A program made the position numbers and the translations under genes. Below are positions 12,901-27,004 of a stretch of 64,000 nt of DNA, in pieces (position 1 is the first letter of the stretch; each line of letters starts with the position of its first letter). The notes beneath the pieces are model-generated. The model made no database searches. It was not told where the DNA came from and saw only the letters and a list, made by a program, of their open reading frames with translations. Origin of the DNA: Siphonodentalium dalli (Eukaryota > Mollusca > Scaphopoda > Gadilida > Siphonodentaliidae); contig CP136064.1 in assembly GCA_032622095.1 (NCBI GenBank), positions 149,857,819 to 149,921,818 on the forward strand. The letters are read 5' to 3'.

Positions 12901-15868
12901 ATATTGAAGGAAATTACGTATAGTTTGAGTATTTAGTGGCAACAAGCTGTCGCTTTATACCCACATAATCACCATTCCTACCCGCCTTACAGAAAATCCG
13001 GACCAGTTGACCCTCGGTTGACCACCTACAGATATCCTGGGGGGATGGTACGTAAAAATCGACCAATTTTGAAGGAAATTTCGTATAGTATGAGTATTTA
13101 GTGGCACAAGCTGTCGCTTTATGCCAACATAATCACCATTCCTGCCCTTACAGAAAACCCGGACCAGTTGACCCTCGGTTGACCACCTACAGATATCCTG
13201 GGGGGATGGTACGTAAAAATCGACCAATTTTGAAGGAAATTTCGTATAGTTTGAGTATTTAGTGGCACAAGCTGTCGCTTTATGCCCACATAATCACCAT
13301 TCCTACCCGCCTTACAGAAAACCCGGACCAGTTGACCCTCGGTTGACCACCTACAGATATCCTGGGGGGATGGTACGTAAAAATCGACCAATTTTGAAGG
13401 AAATTTCGTATAGTATGAGTGTTTAGTGGCACAAGCTGTCGCTTTATGCCCACATAATCACCATTCCTACCCTTACAGAAAACCCGGACCAGTTGACCCT
13501 CGGTTGACCACCTACATATATCCTGGGGGGATGGTAGGTAAAAATCGACCAATTTTGAAGGACATTTCGTATAGTTTGAGTATTTAGTGGCACAAGCTGT
13601 CACTTTATGCCCACATAATCACCATTCCTACCCGCCTTACAGAAAAACCAGACCAGTTGACCCTTGGTTGACCACCTACAGATATCCTCGGGGATGGTAC
13701 GTAAAAATCGACCAATTTTGAAGGAAATTTCGTATAGTTTGAGTATTTAGTGGCACAAGCTGTCGCTTTATGCCCACATAATCACTATTCCTACCCGACT
13801 TACAGAAAACCCGGACCATTTGACCCTCGGTTGACCACCTACAGATATCCTGGTGGGATGGTACGTAAAAATCGACCAATTTTGAAGGAAATTTCGTATA
13901 GTTTGAGTATTTAGTGGCACAAGCTGTCGCTTTATGCCCACATGATCACCATTCCTACCCGCCTTACAGAAAACCTGGACCAGTTGACCCTCGGTTGACC
14001 ACCTACATATATCCTGGGGGGATGGTACGTAAAAATCAACCAATATTGAAGGAAATTTCGTATAGTTTGAGTATTTTAGTGGCACAAGCTGTCGCTTTAT
14101 GCCCACATAATCACTATTCCTACCCGCCTTACAGAAAACCCGGACCAGTTGACCCTCGGTTGACCACCTACATATATCCTGGGTGGATGGTACGTAAAAA
14201 TCAACCAATTTTGAAGGAAATTTCGTATAGTTTGAGCATTTAGTGGCACAAGCTGTCGTTTTATGCCCACATAATCACCATTCCTACCCGCCTTACAGAA
14301 AACCCGGACCAGTTGACCCTCGGTTGACCACCTACATATATCCTGGGGGGATGGTACGTAAAAATCGACCAATTTTGAAGGAAATTTCGTATAGTTTGAG
14401 TATTTAGTGGCACAAGCTGTCACTTTATGCCCACATAATCACCATTCCTACCCGCCTTACAGAAAACCCAGACCAGTTGACCCTTGGCTGACCACCTACA
14501 GATATCCTGGGGGGATGGTACGTAAAAATCGACAAATTTTGAAGGAAATTTCGTATAGTATGAGTATTTAGTCGCACAAGCTGTCGCTTTATGCCCACAT
14601 AATCACCATTCCTACCCTTACAGTAAACCCGGACCAGTTGACCCTCGGTTGACCACCTACAGATATCCTGGTGGGATGGTACGTAAAAATCGACCAATTT
14701 TGAAGGAAATTTCGTATTGTTTGAGTATTTAGTGGCACAAGCTGTCGCTTTATGCCCACATGATCACCATTCCTACCCGCCTTACAGAAAACCTGGACCA
14801 GTTTACCCTCGGTTAACCACCTACAGATATCCTGGGGGGATGGTACGTAAAAACCAACCAATATTGAAGGAAATTTCGTATAGTTTGAGTATTTTAGTGT
14901 CACAAGCTGTCGCTTAATGCCCACATAATCACTATTCCTACCCGTCTTACAGAAAACCCGGACCAGTTGACCCTCGGTTGACCACCTACAGATATCCTGG
15001 GTGGATGGTACGTAAAAATCAACCAATTTTGAAGGAAATTTCGTATAGTTTGAGCATTTAGTGGCACAAGCTGTCGCTTTATGCCCACATAATCACCATT
15101 CCTACCCGCCTTACAGAAAACCCGGACCAGTTGACCCTCGGTTGACCACCTACATATATCCTGGGTGGATGGTACGTAAAAATCAACCAATTTTGAAGGA
15201 AATTTCGTATAGTTTGAGCATTTAGTGGCACAAGCTGTCGTTTTATGCCCACATAATCACCATTCCTACCCGCCTTACAGAAAACCCGGACCAGTTGACC
15301 CTCGGTTGACCACCTACATATATCCTGGGGGGATGGTACGTAAAAATCGACCAATTTTGAAGGAAATTTCGTATAGTTTGAGTATTTAGTGGCACAAGCT
15401 GTCACTTTATGCCCACATAATCACCATTCCTACCCGCCTTACAGAAAACCCAGACCAGTTGACCCTTGGCTGACCACATACAGATATCCTGGGGGGATGG
15501 TACGTAAAAATCGACAAATTTTGAAGGAAATTTCGTATAGTATGAGTATTTAGTCGCACAAGCTGTCGCTTTATGCCCACATAATCACCATTCCTACCCT
15601 TACAGTAAACCCGGACCAGTTGACCCTCGGTTGACCACCTACAGATATCCTGGGGGGATGGTACGTAAAAATCAACCAATTTTGAAGGAAATTTCGTATA
15701 GTTTGAGTATTTAGTGGCACAAGCTGTCACTTTATGCCCACATAATCACCATTCCTACCCGCCTTACAGAAAACCCAGACCAGTTGACCCTTGGTTGACC
15801 ACCTACAGATATCCTGGGGGATGGTACGTAAAAATCGACCAATTTTGAAGGAAATTTCGTATAGTTTG
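9990..15868. repeat. 36-monomer tandem duplication, copy 1
   Basis: Order: D-E-F-G-H-I-J-K-A-B-(C/B)-N-O-A-B-C-D-E-F-G-I-J-K-L-M-N-O-A-(B/D)-V-W-P-O-A-B-C. An H monomer is missing between G and I near 13.25 kb; copy 2 has it. Private variants shared with copy 2 at constant offset include cttatagaaaat in H, cccatataatc in B, agtgtttag in J and cccgacttac in L. Confidence 0.85.
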
Positions 15869-18800
15869 AGTATTTAGTGGCACAAGCTGTCGCTTTATGC
15901 CCACATAATCACCATTCCTACCCGCCTTACAGAAAACCCGGACCATTTGACCCTCGGTTGACCACCTACAGATATCCTGGTGGGATGGTACGTAAAAATC
16001 GACCAATTTTGAAGGAAATTTCGTATAGTTTGAGTATTTAGTGGCACAAGCTGTCGCTTTATGCCCACATGATCACCATTCCTACCCGCCTTACAGAAAA
16101 CCTGGACCAGTTGACCCTTGGCTGACCACCTACAGATATCCTGGGTGGATGGTACGTAAAAATCAACCAATATTGAAGGAAATTACGTATAGTTTGAGTA
16201 TTTAGTGGCAACAAGCTGTCGCTTTATACCCACATAATCACCATTCCTACCCGCCTTACAGAAAATCCGGACCAGTTGACCCTCGGTTGACCACCTACAG
16301 ATATCCTGGGGGGATGGTACGTAAAAATCGACCAATTTTGAAGGAAATTTCGTATAGTATGAGTATTTAGTGGCACAAGCTGTCGCTTTATGCCAACATA
16401 ATCACCATTCCTGCCCTTACAGAAAACCCGGACCAGTTGACCCTCGGTTGACCACCTACAGATATCCTGGGGGGATGGTACGTAAAAATCGACCAATTTT
16501 GAAGGAAATTTCGTATAGTTTGAGTATTTAGTGGCACAAGCTGTCGCTTTATGCCCACATAATCACCATTCCTAGCCGCCTTATAGAAAATCCGGACCAG
16601 TTGACCCTCGGTTGACCACCTACAGATATCCTGGGGGGGATGGTACGTAAAAATCGACCAATTTTGAAGGAAATTTCGTATAGTTTGAGTATTTAGTGGC
16701 ACAAGCTGTCGCTTTATGCCCACATAATCACCATTCCTACCCGCCTTACAGAAAACCCGGACCAGTTGACCCTCGGTTGACCACCTACAGATATCCTGGG
16801 GGGATGGTACGTAAAAATCGACCAATTTTGAAGGAAATTTCGTATAGTATGAGTATTTAGTGGCACAAGCTGTCGCTTTATGCCCACATAATCACCATTC
16901 CTACCCTTACAGAAAACCCGGACCAGTTGACCCTCGGTTGACCACCTACATATATCCTGGGGGGATGGTAGGTAAAAATCGACCAATTTTGAAGGACATT
17001 TCGTATAGTTTGAGTATTTAGTGGCACAAGCTGTCACTTTATGCCCACATAATCACCATTCCTACCCGCCTTACAGAAAAACCAGACCAGTTGACCCTTG
17101 GTTGACCACCTACAGATATCCTGGGGGATGGTACGTAAAAATCGACCAATTTTGAAGGAAATTTCGTATAGTTTGAGTATTTAGTGGCACAAGCTGTCAC
17201 TTTATGCCCACATAATCACCATTCCTACCCGCCTTACAGAAAACCCAGACCAGTTGACCCTTGGCTGACCACCTACAGATATCCTGGGGGGATGGTACGT
17301 AAAAATCGACAAATTTTGAAGGAAATTTCGTATAGTATGAGTATTTAGTCGCACAAGCTGTCGCTTTATCCCCACATAATCACCATTCCTACCCTTACAG
17401 TAAACCCGGACCAGTTGACCCTCGGTTGACCACCTACAGATATCCTGGGGGGGATGGTACGTAAAAATCAACCAATTTTGAAGGAAATTTCGTATAGTTT
17501 GAGTATTTAGTGGCACAAGCTGTCACTTTATGCCCACATAATCACCATTCCTACCCTTACAGTAAACCCGGACCAGTTGACCCTCGGTTGACCACCTACA
17601 GATATCCTGGGGGGGATGGTACGTAAAAATCAACCAATTTTGAAGGAAATTTCGTATAGTTTGAGTATTTAGTGGCACAAGCTGTCGCTTAATGCCCACA
17701 TAATCACTATTCCTACCCGCCTTACAGAAAACCCGGACCAGTTGACCCTCGGTTGACCACCTACATATATCCTGGGTGGATGGTACGTAAAAATCAACCA
17801 ATTTTGAAGGAAATTTCGTATAGTTTGAGCATTTAGTGGCACAAGCTGTCGTTTTATGCCCACATAATCACCATTCCTACCCGCCTTACAGAAAACCCGG
17901 ACCAGTTGACCCTCGGTTGACCACCTACATATATCCTGGGGGGATGGTACGTAAAAATCGACCAATTTTGAAGGAAATTTCGTATAGTTTGAGTATTTAG
18001 TGGCACAAGCTGTCACTTTAGGCCCACATAATCACCATTCCTACCCGCCTTACAGAAAACCCAGACCAGTTGACCCTTGGCTGACCACCTACAGATATCC
18101 TGGGGGGATGGTACGTAAAAATCGACAAATTTTGAAGGAAATTTCGTATAGTATGAGTATTTAGTCGCACAAGCTGTCGCTTTATGCCCATATAATCACC
18201 ATTCCTACCCTTACAGTAAACCCGGACCAGTTGACCCTCGGTTGACCACCTACAGATATCCTGGGGGGGATGGTACGTAAAAATCAACCAATTTTGAAGG
18301 AAATTTCGTATAGTTTGAGTATTTAGTGGCACAAGCTGTCACTTTATGCCCACATAATCACCATTCCTACCCGCCTTACAGAAAACCCAGACCAGTTGAC
18401 CCTTGGTTGACCACCTACAGATATCCTGGGGGATGGTACGTAAAAATCGACCAATTTTGAAGGAAATTTCGTATAGTTTGAGTATTTAGTGGCACAAGCT
18501 GTCGCTTTATGCCCACATAATCACCATTCCTACCCGCCTTACAGAAAATCCGGACCATTTGACCCTCGGTTGACCACCTACAGATATCCTGGTGGGATGG
18601 TACGTAAAAATCGACCAATTTTGAAGGAAATTTCGTATAGTTTGAGTATTTAGTGGCACAAGCTGTCGCTTTATGCCCACATGATCACCATTCCTACCCG
18701 CCTTACAGAAAACCTGGACCAGTTGACCCTTGGCTGACCACCTACATATATCCTGGGTGGATGGTACGTAAAAATCAACCAATATTGAAGGAAATTACGT

Positions 18801-20775
18801 ATAGTTTGAGTATTTAGTGGCAACAAGCTGTCGCTTTATACCCACATAATCACCATTCCTACCCGCCTTACAGAAAATCCGGACCAGTTGACCCTCGGTT
18901 GACCACCTACAGATATCCTGGGGGGATGGTACGTAAAAATCGACCAATTTTGAAGGAAATTTCGTATAGTATGAGTATTTAGTGGCACAAGCTGTCGCTT
19001 TATGCCAACATAATCACCATTCCTGCCCTTACAGAAAACCCGGACCAGTTGACCCTCGGTTGACCACCTACAGATATCCTGGGGGGATGGTACGTAAAAA
19101 TCGACCAATTTTGAAGAAAATTTCGTATAGTTTGAGTATTTAGTGGCACAAGCTGTCGCTTTATGCCCACATAATCACCATTCCTAGCCGCCTTACAGAA
19201 AATCCGGACCAGTTGACCCTCGGTTGACCACCTACAGATATCCTGGGGGGGGGGGGGGTGGTACGTAAAAATCGACCAATTTTGAAGGAAATTTCGTATA
19301 GTTTGAGTATTTAGTGGCACAAGCTGTCGCTTTATGCCCACATAATCACCATTCCTACCCGCCTTACAGAAAACCCGGACCAGTTGACCCTCGGTTGACC
19401 ACCTACAGATATCCTGGGGGGATGGTACGTAAAAATCGACCAATTTTGAAGGAAATTTCGTATAGTATGAGTGTTTAGTGGCACAAGCTGTCGCTTTATG
19501 CCCACATAATCACCATTCCTACCCTTACAGAAACCCGGACCAGTTGACCCTCGGTTGACCACCTACATATATCCTGGGGGGATGGTAGGTAAAAATCGAC
19601 CAATTTTGAAGGACATTTCGTATAGTTTGAGTATTTAGTGGCACAAGCTGTCACTTTATGCCCACATAATCACCATTCCTACCCGCCTTACAGAAAAACC
19701 AGACCAGTTGACCCTTGGTTGACCACCTACAGATATCCTGGGGGATGGTACGTAAAAATCGACCAATTTTGAAGGAAATTTCGTATAGTTTGAGTATTTA
19801 GTGGCACAAGCTGTCGCTTTATGCCCACATAATCACTATTCCTACCCGACTTACAGAAAACCCGGACCATTTGACCCTCGGTTGACCACCTACAGATATC
19901 CTGGTGGGATGGTTCCTAAAAATCGACCAATTTTGAAGGAAATTTCGTATAGTTTGAGTATTTAGTGGCACAAGCTGTCGCTTTATGCCCACATGATCAC
20001 CATTCCTACCCGCCTTACAGAAAACCTGGACCAGTTGACCCTCGGTTGACCACCTACATATATCCTGGGGGGATGGTACGTAAAAATCAACCAATATTGA
20101 AGGAAATTTCGTATAGTTTGAGTATTTTAGTGGCACAAGCTGTCGCTTTATGCCCACATAATCACTATTCCTACCCGCCTTACAGAAAACCCGGACCAGT
20201 TGACCCTCGGTTGACCACCTACATATATCCTGGGTGGATGGTACGTAAAAATCAACCAATTTTGAAGGAAATTTCGTATAGTTTGAGCATTTAGTGGCAC
20301 AAGCTGTCGTTTTATGCCCACATAATCACCATTCCTACCCGCCTTACAGAAAACCCGGACCAGTTGACCCTCGGTTGACCACCTACATATATCCTGGGGG
20401 GATGGTACGTAAAAATCGACCAATTTTGAAGGAAATTTCGTATAGTTTGAGTATTTAGTGGCACAAGCTGTCACTTTATGCCCACATAATCACCATTCCT
20501 ACCCGCCTTACAGAAAACCCAGACCAGTTGACCCTTAGCTGACCACCTACAGATATCCTGTGGGGATGGTACGTAAAAATCGACAAATTTTGAAGGAAAT
20601 TTCGTATAGTATGAGTATTTAGTCGCACAAGCTGTCGCTTTATGCCCACATAATCACCATTCCTACCCTTACAGTAAACCCGGACCAGTTGACCCTCGGT
20701 TGACCACCTACAGATATCCTGGGGGGGATGGTACGTAAAAATCAACCAATTTTGAAGGAAATTTCGTATAGTTTG
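15869..20775. repeat. 36-monomer tandem duplication, copy 2, plus full 15-mer
   Basis: It follows copy 1 monomer for monomer at an offset of 5879-5881 bp. The offset becomes 6051 bp after the H monomer present only here (19.14-19.31 kb). From 18318 to 20775 it contains one complete 15-mer C-D-E...O-A-B. The match to copy 1 ends near 20.6 kb, where copy 1 has a B/D chimera and this copy has an ordinary B. Confidence 0.85.
19245..19258 (+). other. 14-G run in an H monomer
   Basis: A second 14-G run, again in an H monomer with gtgg in place of atgg. Other long runs are 12 G at 21049-21060, 11 G at 26133-26143 and 13 G at 34979-34991, all in H monomers. Confidence 0.8.
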
Positions 20776-23700
20776 AGTATTTAGTGGCACAAGCTGTCAC
20801 TTTATGCCCACATAATCACAATTCCTACCCGCCTTACAGAAAACCCAGACCAGTTGACCCTTGGTTGACCACCTACAGATATCCTGGGGGATGGTACGTA
20901 AAAATCGACCAATTTTGAAGGAAATTTCGTATAGTTTGAGTATTTAGTGGCACAAGCTGTCGCTTTATGCCCACATAATCACCATTCCTAGCCGCCTTAC
21001 AGAAATTCCGGACCAGTTGACCCTCGGTTGACCACCTACAGATATCCTGGGGGGGGGGGGTGGTACGTAAAAATCGACCAATTTTGAAGGAAATTTCGTA
21101 TAGTTTGAGTATTTAGTGGCACAAGCTGTCGCTTTATGCCAACATAATCACCATTCCTGCCCTTACAGAAAACCCGGACCAGTTGACCCTCGGTTGACCA
21201 CCTACAGATATCCTGGGGGGATGGTACGTAAAAATCGACCAATTTTGAAGGAAATTTCGTATAGTTTGAGTATTTAGTGGCACAAGCTGTCGCTTTATGC
21301 CCACATAATCACCATTCCTAGCCGCCTTACAGAAATTCCGGACCAGTTGACCCTCGGTTGACCACCTACAGATATCCTGGGGGGGGGGGTGGTACGTAAA
21401 AATCGACCAATTTTGAAGGAAATTTCGTATAGTTTGAGTATTTAGTGGCACAAGCTGTCGCTTTATGCCCACATAATCACCATTCCTACCCGCCTTACAG
21501 AAAACCCGGACCAGTTGACCCTCGGTTGACCACCTACAGATATCCTGGGGGGATGGTACGTAAAAATCGACCAATTTTGAAGGAAATTTCGTATAGTATG
21601 AGTATTTAGTCGCACAAGCTGTCGCTTTATGCCCACATAATCACCATTCCTACCCTTACAGTAAACCCGGACCAGTTGACCCTCGGGTGACCACCTACAG
21701 ATATCCTGGGGGGGATGGTACGTAAAAATCAACCAATTTTGAAGGAAATTTCGTATAGTTTGAGTATTTAGTGGCACAAGCTGTCACTTTATGCCCACAT
21801 AATCACAATTCCTACCCGCCTTACAGAAAACCCAGACCAGTTGACCCTTGGTTGACCACCTACAGATATCCTGGGGGATGGTACGTAAAAATCGACCAAT
21901 TTTGAAGGAAATTTCGTATAGTTTGAGTATTTAGTGGCACAAGCTGTCGCTTTATGCCCACATAATCACCATTCCTAGCCGCCTTACAGAAATTCCGGAC
22001 CAGTTGACCCTCGGTTGACCACCTACAGATATCCTGGGGGGGGGGGTGGTACGTAAAAATCGACCAATTTTGAAGGAAATTTCGTATAGTTTGAGTATTT
22101 AGTGGCACAAGCTGTCGCTTTATGCCAACATAATGACCATTCCTGCCCTTACAGAAAACCCGGACCAGTTGACCCTCGGTTGACCACCTACAGATATCCT
22201 GGGGGGATGGTACGTAAAAATCGACCAATTTTGAAGGAAATTTCGTATAGTTTGAGTATTTAGTGGCACAAGCTGTCGCTTTATGCCCACATAATCACCA
22301 TTCCTAGCCGCCTTACAGAAATTCCGGACCAGTTGACCCTCGGTTGACCACCTACAGATATCCTGGGGGGGGGTGGTACGTAAAAATCGACCAATTTTGA
22401 AGGAAATTTCGTATAGTTTGAGTATTTAGTGGCACAAGCTGTCGCTTTATGCCCACATAATCACCATTCCTACCCGCCTTACAGAAAACCCGGACCAGTT
22501 GACCCTCGGTTGACCACCTACAGATATCCTGGGGGGATGGTACGTAAAAATCGACCAATTTTGAAGGAAATTTCGTATAGTTTGAGTATTTAGTGGCACA
22601 AGCTGTCGCTTTATGCCCACATGATCACCATTCCTACCCGCCTTACAGAAAACCTGGACCAGTTTACCCTCGGTTGACCACCTACAGATATCCTGGGGGG
22701 ATGGTACGTAAAAACCAACCAATATTGAAGGAAATTTCGTATAGTTTGAGTATTTTAGTGGCACAAGCTGTCGCTTAATGCCCACATAATCACTATTCCT
22801 ACCCGTCTTACAGAAAACCCGGACCAGTTGACCCTCGGTTGACCACCTACATATATCCTGGGGGGATGGTACGTAAAAATCAACCAATATTGAAGGAAAT
22901 TTCGTATAGTTTGAGTATTTTAGTGGCACAAGCTGTCGCTTTATGCCCACATAATCACCATTCCTACCCGCCTTACAGAAAACCCGGACCAGTTGACCCT
23001 CGGTTGACCACCTACATATATCCTGGGGGGATGGTACGTAAAAATCGACCAATTTTGAAGGAAATTTCGTATAGTTTGAGTATTTAGTGGCACAAGCTGT
23101 CACTTTATGCCCACATAATCACCATTCCTACCCGCCTTACAGAAAACCCAGACCAGTTGACCCTTGGCTGACCACCTACAGATATCCTGGGGGGATGGTA
23201 CGTAAAAATCGACAAATTTTGAAGGAAATTTCGTATAGTATGAGTATTTAGTCGCACAAGCTGTCGCTTTATGCCCACATAATCACCATTCCTACCCTTA
23301 CAGTAAACCCGGACCAGTTGACCCTCGGTTGACCACCTACAGATATCCTGGGGGGGATGGTACGTAAAAATCAACCAATTTTGAAGGAAATTTCGTATAG
23401 TTTGAGTATTTAGTGGCACAAGCTGTCACTTTATGCCCACATAATCACAATTCCTACCCGCCTTACAGAAAACCCAGACCAGTTGACCCTTGGTTGACCA
23501 CCTACAGATATCCTGGGGGATGGTACGTAAAAATCGACCAATTTTGAAGGAAATTTCGTATAGTCTGAGTATTTAGTGGCACAAGCTGTCGCTTTATGCC
23601 CACATAATCACCATTCCTACCCGCCTTACAGAAAACCCGGACCATTTGACCCTCGGTTGACCACCTACAGATATCCTGGTGGGATGGTACGTAAAAATCG

Positions 23701-24713
23701 ACCAATTTTGAAGGAAATTTCGTATAGTTTGAGTATTTAGTGGCACAAGCTGTCGCTTTATGCCCACATGATCACCATTCCTACCCGCCTTACAGAAAAC
23801 CTGGACCAGTTTACCCTCGGTTGACCACCTACAGATATCCTGGGGGGATGGTACGTAAAAACCAACCAATATTGAAGGAAATTTCGTATAGTTTGAGTAT
23901 TTTAGTGGCACAAGCTGTCGCTTAATGCCCACATAATCACTATTCCTACCCGTCTTACAGAAAACCCGGACCAGTTGACCCTCGGTTGACCACCTACAGA
24001 TATCCTGGGTGGATGGTACGTAAAAATCAACCAATTTTGAAGGAAATTTCGTATAGTTTGAGCATTTAGTGGCACAAGCTGTCGCTTTATGCCCACATAA
24101 TCACCATTCCTACCCGCCTTACAGAAAACCCGGACCAGTTGACCCTCGGTTGACCACCTACATATATCCTGGGTGGATGGTACGTAAAAATCAACCAATT
24201 TTGAAGGAAATTTCGTATAGTTTGAGAATTTAGTGGCACAAGCTGTCGTTTTATGCCCACATAATAACCATTCCTACCCGCCTTACAGAAAACCCGGACC
24301 AGTTGACCCTCGGTTGACCACCTACATACATCCTGGGGGGATGGTACGTAAAAATCGACCAATTTTGAAGGAAATTTCGTATAGTTTGAGTATTTAGTGG
24401 CACAAGCTGTCACTTTATGCCCACATAATCACCATTCCTACCCGCCTTACAGAAAACCCAGACCAGTTGACCCTTGGCGGACCACATACAGATATCCTGG
24501 GGGGATGGTACGTAAAAATCGACAAATTTTGAAGGAAATTTCGTATAGTATGAGTATTTAGTCGCACAAGCTGTCGCTTTATGCCCACATAATCACCATT
24601 CCTACCCTTACAGTAAACCCGGACCAGTTGACCCTCGGTTGACCACCTACATATATCCTGGGGGGATGGTAGGTAAAAATCGACCAATTTTGAAGGACAT
24701 TTCGTATAGTTTG
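20776..24713. repeat. G/H-rich segment, 24 monomers
   Basis: Order: C-H-G-H-I-B-C-H-G-H-I-V-(W/M)-(N/O)-A-B-C-D-V-W-P-O-A-(B/J). The C-H-G-H-I block occurs twice, an internal arrangement not seen in either HOR. The H units have aaattccgg and G runs of 9-12 with gtgg in place of atgg. The B/J chimera near 24.55 kb leads into K and closes the 5084 bp duplication unit that began at 19630. Confidence 0.8.
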
Positions 24714-27004
24714 AGTATTTAGTGGCACAAGCTGTCACTTTATGCCCACATAATCACCATTCCTACCCGCCTTACAGAAAAACCAGACCAGTTGACCCTT
24801 GGTTGACCACCTACAGATATCCTGGGGGATGGTACGTAAAAATCGACCAATTTTGAAGGAAATTTCGTATAGTTTGAGTATTTAGTGGCACAAGCTGTCG
24901 CTTTATGCCCACATAATCACTATTCCTACCCGACTTACAAAAAACCCGGACCATTTGACCCTCGGTTGACCACCTACAGATATCCTGGTGGGATTGTTCC
25001 TAAAAATCGACCAATTTTGAAGGAAATTTCGTATAGTTTGAGTATTTAGTGGCACAAGCTGTCGCTTTATGCCCGCATGATCACCATTCCTACCCGCCTT
25101 ACAGAAAACCTGGACCAGTTGACCCTCGGTTGACCACCTACATATATCCTGTGGGGATGGTACGTAAAAATCAACCAATATTGAAGGAAATTTCGTATAG
25201 TTTGAGTATTTTAGTGGCACAAGCTGTCGCTTTATGCCCACATAATCACTATTCCTACCCGCCTTACAGAAAACCCGGACCAGTTGACCCTCGGTTGACC
25301 ACCTACATATATCCTGGGTGGATGGTACGTAAAAATCAACCAATTTTGAAGGAAATTTCGTATAGTTTGAGCATTTAGTGGCACAAGCTGTCGTTTTATG
25401 CCCACATAATCACCATTCCTACCCGCCTTACAGAAAACCCGGACCAGTTGACCCTCGGTTGACCACCTACATATATCCTGGGGGGATGGTACGTAAAAAT
25501 CGACCAATTTTGAAGGAAATTTCGTATAGTTTGAGTATTTAGTGGCACAAGCTGTCACTTTATGCCCACATAATCACCATTCCTACCCGCCTTACAGAAA
25601 ACCCAGACCAGTTGACCCTTGGCTGACCACCTACAGATATCCTGTGGGGATGGTACGTAAAAATCGACAAATTTTGAAGGAAATTTCGTATAGTATGAGT
25701 ATTTAGTCGCACAAGCTGTCGCTTTATGCCCACATAATCACCATTCCTACCCTTACAGTAAACCCGGACCAGTTGACCCTCGGTTGACCACCTACAGATA
25801 TCCTGGGGGGGATGGTACGTAAAAATCAACCAATTTTGAAGGAAATTTCGTATAGTTTGAGTATTTAGTGGCACAAGCTGTCACTTTATGCCCACATAAT
25901 CACAATTCCTACCCGCCTTACAGAAAACCCAGACCAGTTGACCCTTGGTTGACCACCTACAGATATCCTGGGGGATGGTACGTAAAAATCGACCAATTTT
26001 GAAGGAAATTTCGTATAGTTTGAGTATTTAGTGGCACAAGCTGTCGCTTTATGCCCACATAATCACCATTCCTAGCCGCCTTACAGAAATTCCGGACCAG
26101 TTGACCCTCGGTTGACCACCTACAGATATCCTGGGGGGGGGGGTGGTACGTAAAAATCGACCAATTTTGAAGGAAATTTCGTATAGTTTGAGTATTTAGT
26201 GGCACAAGCTGTCGCTTTATGCCAACATAATCACCATTCCTGCCCTTACAGAAAACCCGGACCAGTTGACCCTCGGTTGACCACCTACAGATATCCTGGG
26301 GGGATGGTACGTAAAAATCGACCAATTTTGAAGGAAATTTCGTATAGTTTGAGTATTTAGTGGCACAAGCTGTCGCTTTATGCCCACATAATCACCATTC
26401 CTAGCCGCCTTACAGAAATTCCGGACCAGTTGACCCTCGGTTGACCACCTACAGATATCCCGGGGGGGTGGTACGTAAAAATCGACCAATTTTGAAGGAA
26501 ATTTCGTATAGTTTGAGTATTTAGTGGCACAAGCTGTCGCTTTATGCCCTCATAATCACCATTCCTACCCGCCTTCCAGAAAACCCGGACCAGTTGACCC
26601 TCGGTTGACCACCTACAGATATCCTGGGGGGATGGTACGTAAAAATCGACCAATTTTGAAGGAAATTTCGTATAGTATGAGTATTTAGTCGCACAAGCTG
26701 TCGCTTTATGCCCACATAATCACCATTCCTACCCTTACAGTAAACCCGGACCAGTTGACCCTCGGGTGACCACCTACAGATATCCTGGGGGGGGTGGTAC
26801 GTAAAAATCAACCAATTTTGAAGGAAATTTCGTATAGTTTGAGTATTTAGTGGCACAAGCTGTCACTTTATGCCCACATAATCACAATTCCTACCCGCCT
26901 TACAGAAAACCCAGACCAGTTGACCCTTGGTTGACCACCTACAGATATCCTGGGGGATGGTACGTAAAAATCGACCAATTTTGAAGGAAATTTCGTATAG
27001 TTTG
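24714..27004. repeat. 31-monomer tandem duplication, copy 2 (first part)
   Basis: Order: K-L-M-N-O-A-B-C-H-G-H-I-B-C, matching 19630-21.92 kb at an offset of 5079-5084 bp, including the private cccgacttac in L. The L monomer also has ttcctaaaa near 25.0 kb, shared with the copy near 19.92 kb. Confidence 0.85.
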
